This document shows positions 24,206-33,260 of a stretch of DNA of 64,000 nucleotides, piece by piece. The stretch spans positions 1,312,501 to 1,376,500 of the forward strand of contig NZ_CP102267.1 in the NCBI RefSeq assembly GCF_025148125.1. Reading direction: 5' to 3'. Below the pieces are notes generated by a model that was given only the letters and a program-made list of their open reading frames with translations, did no database searches and was not told where the DNA came from. The position numbers and the translations under genes were made by a program. Position 1 is the stretch's first letter. Each line of letters opens with the position of its first letter. The DNA is from Blautia wexlerae DSM 19850. Lineage in GTDB: Bacteria; Bacillota; Clostridia; Lachnospirales; Lachnospiraceae.

Positions 24206-26470
24206 GATTGCCTGCAGTTTGTCAATCATCTCCTGGATCTCAGCCCGGGAGAATCCGCCAAAGCTGCACAGAGAGCGAAGTGGCATGGAATCTGTCATTG
24301 CTGCTACCATTTCTTCAGTGATAGCTTCAGCAGCAGATTGGGACGCTGTGTCTGAACCGCCGTTCATTGCAGCCAGATATCTGGAAGTCAATTCTTTTGC
24401 TGCTTCTTTTGTGTTGGGATTATTGAAAAGCTCACCCAGTGTTGTGTTCATATGAATATGCATGGGAATTACCTGGCTGCTGGAGAGTTCAATGGTTTCA
24501 GAGAGACGGATATCTCTGGAGGACGCACCGATCAGGACCTCATATTTGCCGCTTGCTGCATACCAATCATGTAATTGGGTGTTGTACCATGCAAAGCTGC
24601 GCTTATCCAGTTCCATAGTAACTGTTTTGGTTTCGCCGGGAGCAAGCTGGACTTTTTCAAAATCTTTCAGTTCTTTTTCCGGACGGATCGTGGATGCTGT
24701 CATGTCTTTCACATAGAGCTGGACAGCTTCTTTTCCTGCAACGTTTCCTGTATTTGTTACATCTACAGAAACAGTGATAGTATCTTTTTCTGTTGGATTT
24801 GTGTTGGAAATCAGCAGATTGCTGTATGTAAAAGTAGTATAGGAGAGTCCGTATCCGAATGGATAGGCAACTTCCATCTGTTTGGTGTCATAATAACGAT
24901 ATCCTACAAATACACCTTCACGGTATTCCACTTTATCGCCGCCACCGAAGTTCAGGTAGGATGGATTATCAGCCAGCTTAACTGGGATTGTCTCGGCCAG
25001 TTTACCGCTTGGATTCACAACACCATAGAGGATATTTGCAACAGCAGTACCACCTGCCTGTCCGCCAAGGTAAGCTTCCAGAATACCTTTCACATTATTG
25101 ATCCATGGCATTTCCACAGGAGAACCATTGTGAAGAACGATCACAGTATTTGGCTGAACTTCAAGGATCTCAGCAATAAGACGGTTCTGGCATTCTGGCA
25201 GTCTCATATGAGAACGGTCATATCCTTCAGACTCGAAACTGTCCGGAAGTCCGGCGAAGATCACAACCTTATCAGCAGCTTTTGCAGCCTGAACTGCTTC
25301 AGCAGCCAGCTTTTCATCGTATAAATCTTTATCAGCAGAAAAGCCTTCTGCGTAAGTAACCTGTGCATCAGCAGGAACAGATTCCAGTGCATTGGTAATT
25401 TTAAAGCAGTTAATATGAGAGCTTCCGCCACCCTGGAAACGAGGTTTTTTGGCAAAACCACCTACAAAAGCTACTTTTTCAGAGGCTTTCAGAGGCAGAA
25501 TCTGGTCTGCGTTTTTCAGAAGGACCATAGATTCTTCTGCAATACGGCGTGCCTCTTCATGGTCTTTTTCCATGGTAAATTCCTGCGGTGTGCGGTGGTC
25601 CGCATATTTGTAAATAATATTCAGGATACGTTCTACAGCCTGATCCAGAACTTCTTCCTTCAGAGTGCCATTTTTTACGGCTTCCATGATCAGAGCATCG
25701 TTTGTTCCGTTGGAACCTGGCATTTCCAGATCCAGGCCGGCCTCCAGACCCTTCACACGGTCATTGACAGCACCCCAGTCAGACATAACATATCCTTCAA
25801 AGCCCCAGTCATTGCGGAGAACATCGGTAAGAAGCCATTTATTCTCGGAAGCAAAAGTACCGTTGATCTGATTGTAGGAGCACATAAATGTATATGGCTG
25901 AGCCTTTTTTACTGCAGTTTCAAATGCAGGAAAATAAATTTCGCGGAGTGTTCTTTCATCTGCTTCAGAAGAATTGCTCATGCGGTGATATTCCTGATTG
26001 TTAGCTGCAAAATGCTTGATGGAAGTTCCTACATGCTGGGACTGTACACCATTGATAAATGCAGCAGCAACTTCACCAGCAAGGTATGGATCTTCTGAAT
26101 AGTATTCGAAGTTTCTTCCGCAGAGCGGAGAACGTTTAATATTGACAGCCGGTCCTAAGACAACAGATACGTCATTTGCCTGTGCTTCTCTGCCAATAGT
26201 CTTGCCCATGGCTTCCATTAAGCTACGGTCAAAAGAGCAGGCACTTAAAGCTGCGGGAGGGAAGCAGACTGCTTTGATACTGTCGTTCATTCCAAGATGA
26301 TCTCCTTTGTCATCCTGCTTACGAAGCCCGTGAGGACCGTCACTTACCATTACCTCCGGGATTCCAAGTCTTTCCACGCTTTTCAGATGCCAGAAATCAA
26401 GCCCTGAGCACATGCCTGCTTTTTCTTCCAGAGTCATCTGGCTGATGATTTTCTTTAAATCTCGATTCAT
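24185..26470 (-). CDS. Glycoside hydrolase family 3 (beta-glucosidase-like)
   Basis: 761 aa from ATG 26470, chosen because GGAG stands nine bases upstream; a start five codons earlier has no ribosome site. The GH3 N-terminal barrel contains SDGPHGLR, GRNFEYYSEDPYLAG, KHF (Lys152-His153) and YVMSDWGAV with nucleophile Asp231. Next comes the GH3 C-terminal alpha/beta domain (VVIFAGLPDSFESEGYDR) and a fibronectin-III-like domain (VDVTNTGNVAGKEAVQLYV). There is no signal peptide, so it acts inside the cell on imported beta-glucosides. Divergent from an AraC regulator that probably controls it. Confidence 0.93.
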   Translation of the reverse strand: MNRDLKKIISQMTLEEKAGMCSGLDFWHLKSVERLGIPEVMVSDGPHGLRKQDDKGDHLGMNDSIKAVCFPPAALSACSFDRSLMEAMGKTIGREAQANDVSVVLGPAVNIKRSPLCGRNFEYYSEDPYLAGEVAAAFINGVQSQHVGTSIKHFAANNQEYHRMSNSSEADERTLREIYFPAFETAVKKAQPYTFMCSYNQINGTFASENKWLLTDVLRNDWGFEGYVMSDWGAVNDRVKGLEAGLDLEMPGSNGTNDALIMEAVKNGTLKEEVLDQAVERILNIIYKYADHRTPQEFTMEKDHEEARRIAEESMVLLKNADQILPLKASEKVAFVGGFAKKPRFQGGGSSHINCFKITNALESVPADAQVTYAEGFSADKDLYDEKLAAEAVQAAKAADKVVIFAGLPDSFESEGYDRSHMRLPECQNRLIAEILEVQPNTVIVLHNGSPVEMPWINNVKGILEAYLGGQAGGTAVANILYGVVNPSGKLAETIPVKLADNPSYLNFGGGDKVEYREGVFVGYRYYDTKQMEVAYPFGYGLSYTTFTYSNLLISNTNPTEKDTITVSVDVTNTGNVAGKEAVQLYVKDMTASTIRPEKELKDFEKVQLAPGETKTVTMELDKRSFAWYNTQLHDWYAASGKYEVLIGASSRDIRLSETIELSSSQVIPMHIHMNTTLGELFNNPNTKEAAKELTSRYLAAMNGGSDTASQSAAEAITEEMVAAMTDSMPLRSLCSFGGFSRAEIQEMIDKLQAIYSNPLK

Positions 26471-26510
26471 AATAAATTTCTCCATAAGTTTATTTATATG
26501 TGAAACAGAT

Positions 26511-26653
26511 GTTACTGTTCACACACCACTATCCCGCGAGGTGTTTTGGCATGAATATGCCAAAATCCCGAGACATACAAGCCAAAATTCCATTGCCGCA
26601 GGCAATCTGGAATGAATTTTGGCTACGTTACTGTGAACGGAGTGAACAGTAAC
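26511..26653. mobile_element. 143-bp MITE with IS66-like ends, copy 1
   Basis: The ends are GTTACTGTTCAC and its complement. The 8-bp direct repeat AAACAGAT flanks it at 26503-26510 and 26654-26661. Inside are two further hairpins (AGCCAAAATTC.. and TTTTGGCAT-ATTC-ATGCCAAAA). The first 11 terminal bases equal those of the IS66 element at 9061. It sits in the shared promoter region of the GH3 and AraC genes. A second copy, inverted, is at 32160. Confidence 0.88.
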
Positions 26654-26766
26654 AAACAGATTGTTTGTGTTGCCTTTATCTGGACTATATCACCTGTAAA
26701 TGATAAAATATAGTAAAATATTGTTATAAATAATAAAATATTGCTATATATGCGAGAGGAATAAAG

Positions 26767-27534
26767 ATGCAGGAGAAAAGTAAGGAATACAATGAAAAAG
26801 AACAACAGATTGCAGAGAACAGAAGCAGGAATACTCTATTTGAGAGACGTGAAAATTTACAGAAACATGAATCTTATGCAAGTGAGCGTCGGCAGTATGA
26901 TGCTATCAGGAATGGTCAGACAGACAGAATACAGTCTGTTTTTCAGCTCACACCGGATGGAACCCCGGGAATCCTGTCCAGAAATGAACTGAGAAACAGT
27001 AAAAATATGTTTATAGCAGGAATTACGCTGTTTACCAGAGCTGCCATTGAAGGTGGTGTACCTGAAGAAACTGCTTATGCATTAAGTGACGGTTATATTC
27101 AGACAGTAGAAGAGTGCACCAGCAAATCTTCTATAGAAAAGTTATCACAAAAAGCAGCCCTGAGATTTGCCCAGGAAGTGCAGAAGTCCGGGATGCAACA
27201 TTACAGCAGAGAAATTGAAGCGGCAGTAAAATATATTCATCTTCATCTGCATGTTCCCGTTACACTGGAAGAAACTGCAGAGGCAGCAGGGATCAGTGCC
27301 AGTTATCTTTCCAGATTGTTTAAAAAAGAAACAGGAATGCTTTTTGTCGACTATATTCAGAAAGAACGGATAGAAGCTGCCTGTAATATGCTGACCTATT
27401 CAGATTATACAGCAGCACAGATCAGTGAATATCTTTGCTTTTCCACACAGAGCTATTTTATAAAAATCTTCAGAAAATATACAGGCACGACACCTGCAAA
27501 ATATAAAAAATATAAAGTTCAGGACTGGAAATAA
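26767..27534 (+). CDS. AraC-family transcriptional regulator
   Basis: 255 aa. The C-terminal ~95 residues are a double helix-turn-helix AraC domain: VTLEETAEAAGISASYLSRL and TAAQISEYLCFSTQSYFIKI, ending FRKYTGTTPAKYKKY. The N-terminal ~150 residues are a poorly conserved sensing region of the clostridial type. Divergently placed from the GH3 gene, so a sugar-responsive activator is likely. The start is at ATG 26767 after GAGAGGA. Confidence 0.9.
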   Translation: MQEKSKEYNEKEQQIAENRSRNTLFERRENLQKHESYASERRQYDAIRNGQTDRIQSVFQLTPDGTPGILSRNELRNSKNMFIAGITLFTRAAIEGGVPEETAYALSDGYIQTVEECTSKSSIEKLSQKAALRFAQEVQKSGMQHYSREIEAAVKYIHLHLHVPVTLEETAEAAGISASYLSRLFKKETGMLFVDYIQKERIEAACNMLTYSDYTAAQISEYLCFSTQSYFIKIFRKYTGTTPAKYKKYKVQDWK

Positions 27535-27556
27535 TATCGGTATCAAAAATTTTTTG

Positions 27557-27578
27557 ATTATTTACGAGGATTGCTATA
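27557..27578. repeat. 22-bp inverted copy of the 24045 repeat end
   Basis: Perfect inverted match to 24045-24066. The two copies flank the GH3-AraC pair 3.5 kb apart. No full palindrome is present here. Confidence 0.75.
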
Positions 27579-27674
27579 GGTCCCGAAACCGCACGGAAAA
27601 TAAAAATATTTCTGAGCGTCCCTTTATGACTTATGACGTACAAATAAACATTTTCAAAAAATACAAAAAAGGGC

Positions 27675-27703
27675 TTGACAAACAAAAATAAAGATTGTAT
27701 AGT
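27675..27703 (+). promoter_or_regulatory. Sigma-A promoter of the SGNH hydrolase gene
   Basis: TTGACA (27675-27680), a 17-bp spacer and TATAGT (27698-27703), 76 bp before the start codon. Confidence 0.75.
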
Positions 27704-27778
27704 ATTCCTATCAAATCAATATGAAAACAGGGAAAACAAAAATCCCATTAAAAATATCAGATAAGAAGGTGACAAGAC

Positions 27779-28399
27779 ATGAAACAAATCTTATGTTTCG
27801 GTGATTCCAATACATATGGTTTAATCCCGGGAACTACTAATCAGAGATACGGATGGGGTACCCGCTGGACCAGCATCCTGGATGACAAAGTAAGAACAAA
27901 AGGCTACAGAGTAATCGAAGAAGGACTTTGCGGAAGAACCACCGTATTCGATGATCCATTCCGTACAGAAAGAAGAGGAACAGAAATGCTTCCGGCAATC
28001 CTTGAGAGCCACAGACCAGTAGACACTATCGTTCTCATGCTTGGCACGAACGATTGTAAAAGTGTATACAGCGCAACCCCGGAAGTAATCGGACAGGGGA
28101 TTGAACAGCTCCTTGATCAGATCAACACTGTAAACCCGGATGCCAAAATATTACTGGTATCTCCAATCTACCTTGGGGAGAGAATCTGGGAAGAGGATTT
28201 TGATCCGGAATTCGATAAGAATTCTATCGAAGTATCATGGAATCTGCCCCGGGTGTATGAGAAAATCGCCAGAAGAAGAAATATTTCTTATCTTCCGGCT
28301 TCAGAATTTGCCCGACCGGGAGAAGCCGATCAGGAGCATCTGGATGAACTGGGACATAGCAGACTTGCAGATGCAATTTATGAAAAGCTTGCAGGATGA
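27779..28399 (+). CDS. SGNH/GDSL-family esterase (arylesterase-like)
   Basis: 206 aa cytoplasmic enzyme. Block I is CFGDSNTYG with Ser nucleophile at about 10, block III is MLGTNDCK, and block V is DELGHSRL with the catalytic His. This subgroup hydrolyses aryl or acyl esters and includes acetyl-xylan or carbohydrate esterases. It has its own promoter and the ribosome site AAGAAGGTGA. Placement next to the GH3 gene suggests a role in carbohydrate deacetylation, an inference. Confidence 0.88.
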   Translation: MKQILCFGDSNTYGLIPGTTNQRYGWGTRWTSILDDKVRTKGYRVIEEGLCGRTTVFDDPFRTERRGTEMLPAILESHRPVDTIVLMLGTNDCKSVYSATPEVIGQGIEQLLDQINTVNPDAKILLVSPIYLGERIWEEDFDPEFDKNSIEVSWNLPRVYEKIARRRNISYLPASEFARPGEADQEHLDELGHSRLADAIYEKLAG

Positions 28400-28577
28400 A
28401 GCCTGAAATGTTATGATAGTTCACAGATGTGCAGATGTAACGCTTTAACTAAATCAAGTAAACTACCTGCTTTAACCGAAATAGCAGTGGATTGAAAAGT
28501 AATAAGTGGAACAGGCACACCAGAGCGTTTTTCAAATATGCTCTAAATCATAATAATAGAAGGAGAATAAAGTAACC

Positions 28578-29237
28578 ATGGATTTTGAGTTTATCCGCGA
28601 GCAGACACCTCTTTATATTGAGGCAGCAAAGCTTACACTTCACATGGCGGTGATTGGTGTGTTGCTTGCCATTGTGGTTGGGCTTGTCTGCAGCATGATT
28701 AAGTATTTCAGGATTCCTGTACTTCGTCAGATCGTGGAATGTTACATTGAACTGTCCAGAAATACACCATTGTTGATTCAGTTGTTTTTCCTGTATTTCG
28801 GTCTTCCGAAAATAGGGATTGTCCTCAGTTCAGAACAGTGTGCGATCACAGGACTGACCTTTCTCGGAGGCAGTTATATGGCAGAAGCCTTCCGAAGCGG
28901 CCTGGACAATGTTCCGCCCATTCAGGTGGAATCCGCATTAAGCCTTGGAATGAGTAAGAGTCAGGTATTTACAAACATTATCCTGCCCCAGGCAGTATCC
29001 AATTCTATTCCGGCATTCTGTGCAAATGCGATCTTTCTTATTAAGGAAACCTCCGTATTCAGTGCAGTAGCACTTGCAGACCTGATGTTTGTGACAAAAG
29101 ACCTGATCGGAATTTATTACAAAACAGATGAAGCCCTGTTTATGTTGGTAATCGCATATCTGATCATACTTTTACCAATCTCACTTATCTGTTCATTTGT
29201 AGAAAGGAGAGTCCGCTATGCAGAATATGGGGATTGA
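28578..29237 (+). CDS. Polar amino acid ABC transporter permease 1
   Basis: 219 aa of the HisMQ/GlnP family with five membrane segments. The EAA-type loop is visible around VESALSLGMSKSQVFTNIILPQAV, and the N-terminal ELSRNTPLLIQLFFLYFGLP block is typical. The upstream ribosome site is AGAAGGAGA. The next permease overlaps its end by 20 bp. Confidence 0.92.
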   Translation: MDFEFIREQTPLYIEAAKLTLHMAVIGVLLAIVVGLVCSMIKYFRIPVLRQIVECYIELSRNTPLLIQLFFLYFGLPKIGIVLSSEQCAITGLTFLGGSYMAEAFRSGLDNVPPIQVESALSLGMSKSQVFTNIILPQAVSNSIPAFCANAIFLIKETSVFSAVALADLMFVTKDLIGIYYKTDEALFMLVIAYLIILLPISLICSFVERRVRYAEYGD

Positions 29238-29895
29238 GGTTCTTTTTAAGGGAATCAACTCATTAAGACTCTGGCAGGGCTTGTGGGTAACAATAAGAAT
29301 TGCACTGATTTCCATGGTATTTTCCATAATCCTTGGATTTCTTCTTGGGATGGTAATGAATATCCCAAATAAAATCATTAAGTTTATCTGCCGCATTTAC
29401 CTTGAAATAGTAAGAATCATGCCGCAGCTGGTGCTTTTGTTCCTGGTATATTTCGGAGCGGCCAAGCATCTGGGGATGAATCTTTCCGGTGAGACAGCGG
29501 CGGTCATTGTATTTACATTCTGGGGAACTGCTGAAATGGGTGATCTGGTGCGAAGTGCGCTGATCTCCATTCCTAAACACCAGTATGACAGCGGATACGG
29601 TCTTGGATTAAACAAATGGCAGGTCTATCTTTATATTATCCTTCCGCAGACTATAAGAAGACTTCTTCCATCCGCAGTGAATCTTCTTACCCGAATGATC
29701 AAGACCACATCACTGGTAGCTCTTATCGGAGTAGTAGAGGTGTTAAAAGTTGGAAAACAGATCATAGATGCATCACGTTATACAAATCCGACAGCGGCCC
29801 TCTGGGTATACGGTGCAGTATTCTTTATGTATTTTATCATATGTTTTCCATTTTCCAGACTCTCCAGAGTACTGGAAAAGAAGTTTGCTGATTAA
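29218..29895 (+). CDS. Polar amino acid ABC transporter permease 2
   Basis: 225 aa, HisMQ family, with five membrane segments. EIVRIMPQLVLLFLVYFG and the EAA loop DSGYGLGLNKWQVYLYIILPQ are visible. It starts inside the 3' end of the first permease with AAAGGAGAG upstream. The two permeases should form the heterodimeric channel. Confidence 0.92.
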   Translation: MQNMGIEVLFKGINSLRLWQGLWVTIRIALISMVFSIILGFLLGMVMNIPNKIIKFICRIYLEIVRIMPQLVLLFLVYFGAAKHLGMNLSGETAAVIVFTFWGTAEMGDLVRSALISIPKHQYDSGYGLGLNKWQVYLYIILPQTIRRLLPSAVNLLTRMIKTTSLVALIGVVEVLKVGKQIIDASRYTNPTAALWVYGAVFFMYFIICFPFSRLSRVLEKKFAD

Positions 29896-29916
29896 TAGAG
29901 AAATGAGGATAAATGA

Positions 29917-30672
29917 ATGGGACAGCCGATTTTAGAAGTAGAACATTTAAAGAAATCATATGTAAACAATGTTCCTATTCTGGATGATGTTTCCTTCTCT
30001 CTGCAAAAGGGAGAAGTGGTAGTGATCGTAGGACCTTCCGGATGTGGAAAAAGTACCTTCCTGCGATGTATCAACCGCCTGGAAGAGATTGACACCGGTG
30101 TACTGAAGCTTAACGGTGTAAGCTATGAGAAAGAAAAAAAGAATATAAGCAAAGTCAGAGAGAAGATAGGAATGGTTTTCCAGAGCTATGATCTTTTCCC
30201 GAATATGACAATTTTAAATAATCTTCTTCTGGCACCAATGAAAGTACAGAAAAGAAATAAAGAAGAAGTGAAAAAGGAAGCGGAGCAGCTTCTTGACAGA
30301 GTTGGTCTTCTGGATAAGAAAGATAATTATCCAAGGCAGCTTTCCGGTGGTCAGAAACAGCGAGTTGCCATTGTACGTGCCATGCTGATGCATCCGGAGA
30401 TCATGCTTCTGGATGAGATTACAGCAGCACTTGATCCTGAGATGGTAAGAGAAGTACTTCAGGTAGTACTGGAACTTGCAAAGACAGGAATGACCATGCT
30501 GATCGTCACTCATGAGATGGAATTTGCCCGTTCCGTAGCAGACAGAGTGATCTTTATGGATAAGGGAAACATTGTAGAAGAGAACACTCCGGAACAGTTC
30601 TTTGATAATCCGGAGACTGACAGGGCAAAACAGTTCCTGAACAGTTTCCATTATGAAACAGTGAAAAAATAG
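29917..30672 (+). CDS. Polar amino acid ABC transporter ATP-binding protein
   Basis: 251 aa, GlnQ-like. Walker A is GPSGCGKST (about 39-47), the signature [14 protein letters not shown], Walker [13 protein letters not shown] and the H-loop [10 protein letters not shown]. In Walker B the usual Pro-Thr of DEPTSALD is replaced by Ile-Thr, a mild oddity. It energises the two upstream permeases. Confidence 0.94.
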   Translation: MGQPILEVEHLKKSYVNNVPILDDVSFSLQKGEVVVIVGPSGCGKSTFLRCINRLEEIDTGVLKLNGVSYEKEKKNISKVREKIGMVFQSYDLFPNMTILNNLLLAPMKVQKRNKEEVKKEAEQLLDRVGLLDKKDNYPRQLSGGQKQRVAIVRAMLMHPEIMLLDEITAALDPEMVREVLQVVLELAKTGMTMLIVTHEMEFARSVADRVIFMDKGNIVEENTPEQFFDNPETDRAKQFLNSFHYETVKK

Positions 30673-30749
30673 AATAGAGGAAAACAGAATATTTTATAAA
30701 TCCTGAAATGGATGATAATATCCACGAAATAGCAGGATATCATAAGAGC

Positions 30750-30912
30750 TAGTACATCGTTTCGTAAATAACTATACCAATCACGTAGGATGCGGATTCG
30801 AGTGTGCTGGTATAAAAACGCAGGCGTAGCGGGCTACGCTGAGGCTTTTAGACCTGTGCAATCGGATTCGCAGACAAGTGAGTGGTATAGTTATTTCGAA
30901 AACGATGTACTA
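30750..30912. mobile_element. 163-bp MITE, family B, copy 1
   Basis: The ends TAGTACATCG and CGATGTACTA are part of imperfect ~34-bp terminal inverted repeats containing AATAACTATACCA. An inner palindrome GCGTAGC-GG-GCTACGC is present. TA at both ends fits a TA target. An inverted copy lies at 34075-34236. It has inserted between the ATPase and binding-protein genes. Confidence 0.82.
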
Positions 30913-30964
30913 GTTATAAAAATTATAATAAAATCATATTTTTAAAAACATGGAGGAAAAGAAC

Positions 30965-31957
30965 ATGAAGAAAAAAATATTAGCAGTCTTATTAGCAACA
31001 GGTGTAGCAGCAACAACACTTCTTGGCGGAAGTATTCTTGTAAGTGCGGCAGATGACGGTGGAAACACTGCACAGGCCCGTACTCTGGATGAGATCAAAA
31101 AAGACGGAAAGATCAAAATCGGTGTATTCAGTGACAAGAATCCATTTGGATATGTAGATGAAAACGGTGATGTTCAGGGATACGATATTTACTTTGGAAA
31201 AAGACTTGCAAAAGACCTTCTGGGAAGTGAAGACGATGCAGAATTTACTTATGTAGAGGCAGCAAGTCGTGTAGAATATCTGCAGTCTGCAAAAGTAGAT
31301 GTGATCCTTGCAAACTTTACAGTAACCGATGACAGAGCGGAGAAAGTAGACTTCGCACTTCCATATATGAAGGTAGCTCTTGGAGTTGTTTCTCCTGATG
31401 ATGCGCTGATCAAAGATGTAAAAGATCTGGAAGGCAAGAAGCTGATCGTTGTAAAAGGAACAACAGCAGAGACATATTTCACAGATAACTATCCGGATAT
31501 TGAACTTGTAAAATTTGATGAATACCAGGAAGCATACGATGCGCTTCTTGATGGAAGAGGAGATGCATTCTCCACAGACAATACAGAAGTACTTGCATGG
31601 GCTCAGCAGAATGAAGGATTCTCTGTAGGAATTGAATCTCTTGGTGATATTGATACGATCGCACCAGCAGTACAGAAGGGTAACACAGACCTTCTGAACG
31701 CAATCAACGATGAGATTAAATCTCTGGCAGATGAACAGTTCTTCCATAAAGATTTCGAAGAAACTCTGAAACCTGTATACGGTGACAACATCAATCCGGA
31801 TGACCTGGTAGTTGAAGGTGGTGTTGTGGACAGCGAAGAGAAAGCTGAGGATGCAGATGCAGCAGAGACAGAAGATTCTGATGCAGCCTCCGATGACACT
31901 AAAGAAGCGGAAACAACAGAAGAACCGGAAGAGACAGAGGCAGCAGACGCTGAATAA
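30965..31957 (+). CDS. Polar amino acid ABC transporter substrate-binding protein
   Basis: 330 aa from ATG 30965 with GGAGG eight bases upstream. Residues 1-28 are a Sec signal peptide ending VSA. The SBP_bac_3 domain runs from about 40 to 285 (KIKIGVFSDKNPFGYVDENG; VDVILANFTVTDDRAEKVDFA). There is no lipobox Cys, unusual for a Gram-positive binding protein. The last ~45 residues are a Glu/Asp/Ala/Thr-rich tail. Separated from the transporter genes by a MITE but clearly the same system. Confidence 0.92.
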   Translation: MKKKILAVLLATGVAATTLLGGSILVSAADDGGNTAQARTLDEIKKDGKIKIGVFSDKNPFGYVDENGDVQGYDIYFGKRLAKDLLGSEDDAEFTYVEAASRVEYLQSAKVDVILANFTVTDDRAEKVDFALPYMKVALGVVSPDDALIKDVKDLEGKKLIVVKGTTAETYFTDNYPDIELVKFDEYQEAYDALLDGRGDAFSTDNTEVLAWAQQNEGFSVGIESLGDIDTIAPAVQKGNTDLLNAINDEIKSLADEQFFHKDFEETLKPVYGDNINPDDLVVEGGVVDSEEKAEDADAAETEDSDAASDDTKEAETTEEPEETEAADAE

Positions 31958-32024
31958 GCAGTGTAAATGCAGTATAAAAGTTATAATTTTGATATTCTCT
32001 AAAGTATTGATTTATAAACAAAGT

Positions 32025-32064
32025 GAGACGCACTCCATTAGGACATTCCTGTGGAGTGCGTTTC
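32025..32064 (+). terminator. Terminator of the amino acid transporter operon
   Basis: ACGCACTCCA pairs with TGGAGTGCGT around a ~13-base loop, then TTTCATTTTG. The T-run is interrupted but the stem is perfect. Confidence 0.65.
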
Positions 32065-32159
32065 ATTTTGAGATAATGATCAATTTTTGTTTATTGCAAG
32101 TGTGTCAGATATTTCAAAATTCTGTCATTTTTGTATGTGACTTTGTAAATGGGAAAATG

Positions 32160-32302
32160 GTTACTGTTCACTCCGTTCACAGTAACGTAGCCAAAATTCA
32201 TTCCAGATTGCCTGCGGCAATGGAATTTTGGCTTGTATGTCTCGGGATTTTGGCATATTCATGCCAAAACACCTCGCGGGATAGTGGTGTGTGAACAGTA
32301 TC
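32160..32302. mobile_element. 143-bp MITE with IS66-like ends, copy 2
   Basis: Inverted copy of 26511-26653, of the same length. It is flanked by the 8-bp direct repeat GGAAAATG (32152-32159 and 32303-32310). One end has a base change (GTATC instead of GTAAC). It lies just after the stop of the deacetylase gene, whose transcript would run into it. Confidence 0.88.
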
Positions 32303-32318
32303 GGAAAATGTTAAATGA

Positions 32319-33146
32319 TCATAATTCATTCAGAGAATGAAAGGAATATCCCATCTCTTCCCATTTATCCAACAGTTCATCCAGAATCTGCGCATTAGTG
32401 GAAGAGGTGCTGTGCAGCAGTACAATAGCTCCCGGATGAATCCGTTTCGTCAGTTTTGCAATAGCTTCCTGCGGATCTGGCTGGTTATCCTGGTACCAGT
32501 CTACATAGGCAAGGCTCCAGAAAAATGTGTGGTATCCCAGTTCTCTGGCCATAGACAGATTCTGTGTACTGTAGATGCCCTGTGGGGGGCGGTAAAATTT
32601 TGTCATTTCTTTTCCTGTAATTTCCCTGTAAATTTTTTCTACATCGGATAATTCTTTCTGAAAAGATTCTTTTGTGGAAATTTTTGACATATCCGGGTGC
32701 GTCATAGTATGATTGCCGACAATATGCCCTTCCGTTTCCATTCGTTTGATCAGATCTTTGTTTTCCGAAATGAAATTTCCAACCACAAAAAATGTAGCAG
32801 GTGCCTGATGTTTTTTCAGTGCATCCAAAATAGCAGGAGTATTTCCATTTTCAAAGCCTGCGTCAAAGGTGAGATAGATTTTCTTTTCTTCGGGATCTTC
32901 AGCAAAAAAGGCATTGTACTGAGCCAGTTCTTCTATCGTTGCATTTCCAACAGGACGTTTGCCTTCTTCCTGAAAACTGAGTCCCCAGTTGGAACTTTGG
33001 GCAGAAGCAGCAGTCTGTCTGGCAGTGTTGTGCGATACGATTTTTCCTATAGAGGAACCTATAAATGCACAAGCACAGAAAAGAAGAAAAATCTTGGTAA
33101 ATCTGGAAGAGAAAATCCGAGTGGAAGATATGTATTTGAGATGCAT
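32319..33146 (-). CDS. pdaA: PdaA-like peptidoglycan de-N-acetylase
   Basis: 275 aa with a membrane anchor or signal segment (about 16-34) and a NodB polysaccharide-deacetylase domain. Motifs: LTFDAGFENGNTPAIL, GHIVGNHTMTHPDM (metal-binding His pair), YRPPQGIYS, FFWSLAYVDWYQDNQ and HPGAIVLLHS. The order and the DWYQDNQ stretch match B. subtilis PdaA, which deacetylates muramic acid on the way to spore-cortex muramic-delta-lactam. It suggests a spore-former. It lies downstream of the repeat RNA terminator. Confidence 0.9.
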   Translation of the reverse strand: MHLKYISSTRIFSSRFTKIFLLFCACAFIGSSIGKIVSHNTARQTAASAQSSNWGLSFQEEGKRPVGNATIEELAQYNAFFAEDPEEKKIYLTFDAGFENGNTPAILDALKKHQAPATFFVVGNFISENKDLIKRMETEGHIVGNHTMTHPDMSKISTKESFQKELSDVEKIYREITGKEMTKFYRPPQGIYSTQNLSMARELGYHTFFWSLAYVDWYQDNQPDPQEAIAKLTKRIHPGAIVLLHSTSSTNAQILDELLDKWEEMGYSFHSLNEL

Positions 33147-33221
33147 AGAGAGTATTAACCTCAGAACGGAATGATATTAGTTTAATATATGAGAAAGAGG
33201 GGAACTATAGAAGCTGAATGA

Positions 33222-33260
33222 CAAATAAAAGAGCCACAGATTTATATTTCATCGTGGCTC
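33222..33260 (-). terminator. Terminator of the tandem-repeat RNA (minus strand)
   Basis: GAGCCAC and GTGGCTC arms (33231-33260, with further A/T pairs inside) followed on the minus strand by TTTTATTT. It separates the repeat array from the deacetylase start, 76 bp away. Confidence 0.8.

Noticed and set aside
24575..26098. Long plus-strand open frames opposite the GH3 gene
   Set aside because: They are antisense shadows of a well-conserved glycosidase and have no family features.
28531..28560. Family-C MITE end upstream of the permease gene
   Set aside because: Only AGAGCG..TTTTTC..GCTCT is shared, too short to separate from chance.
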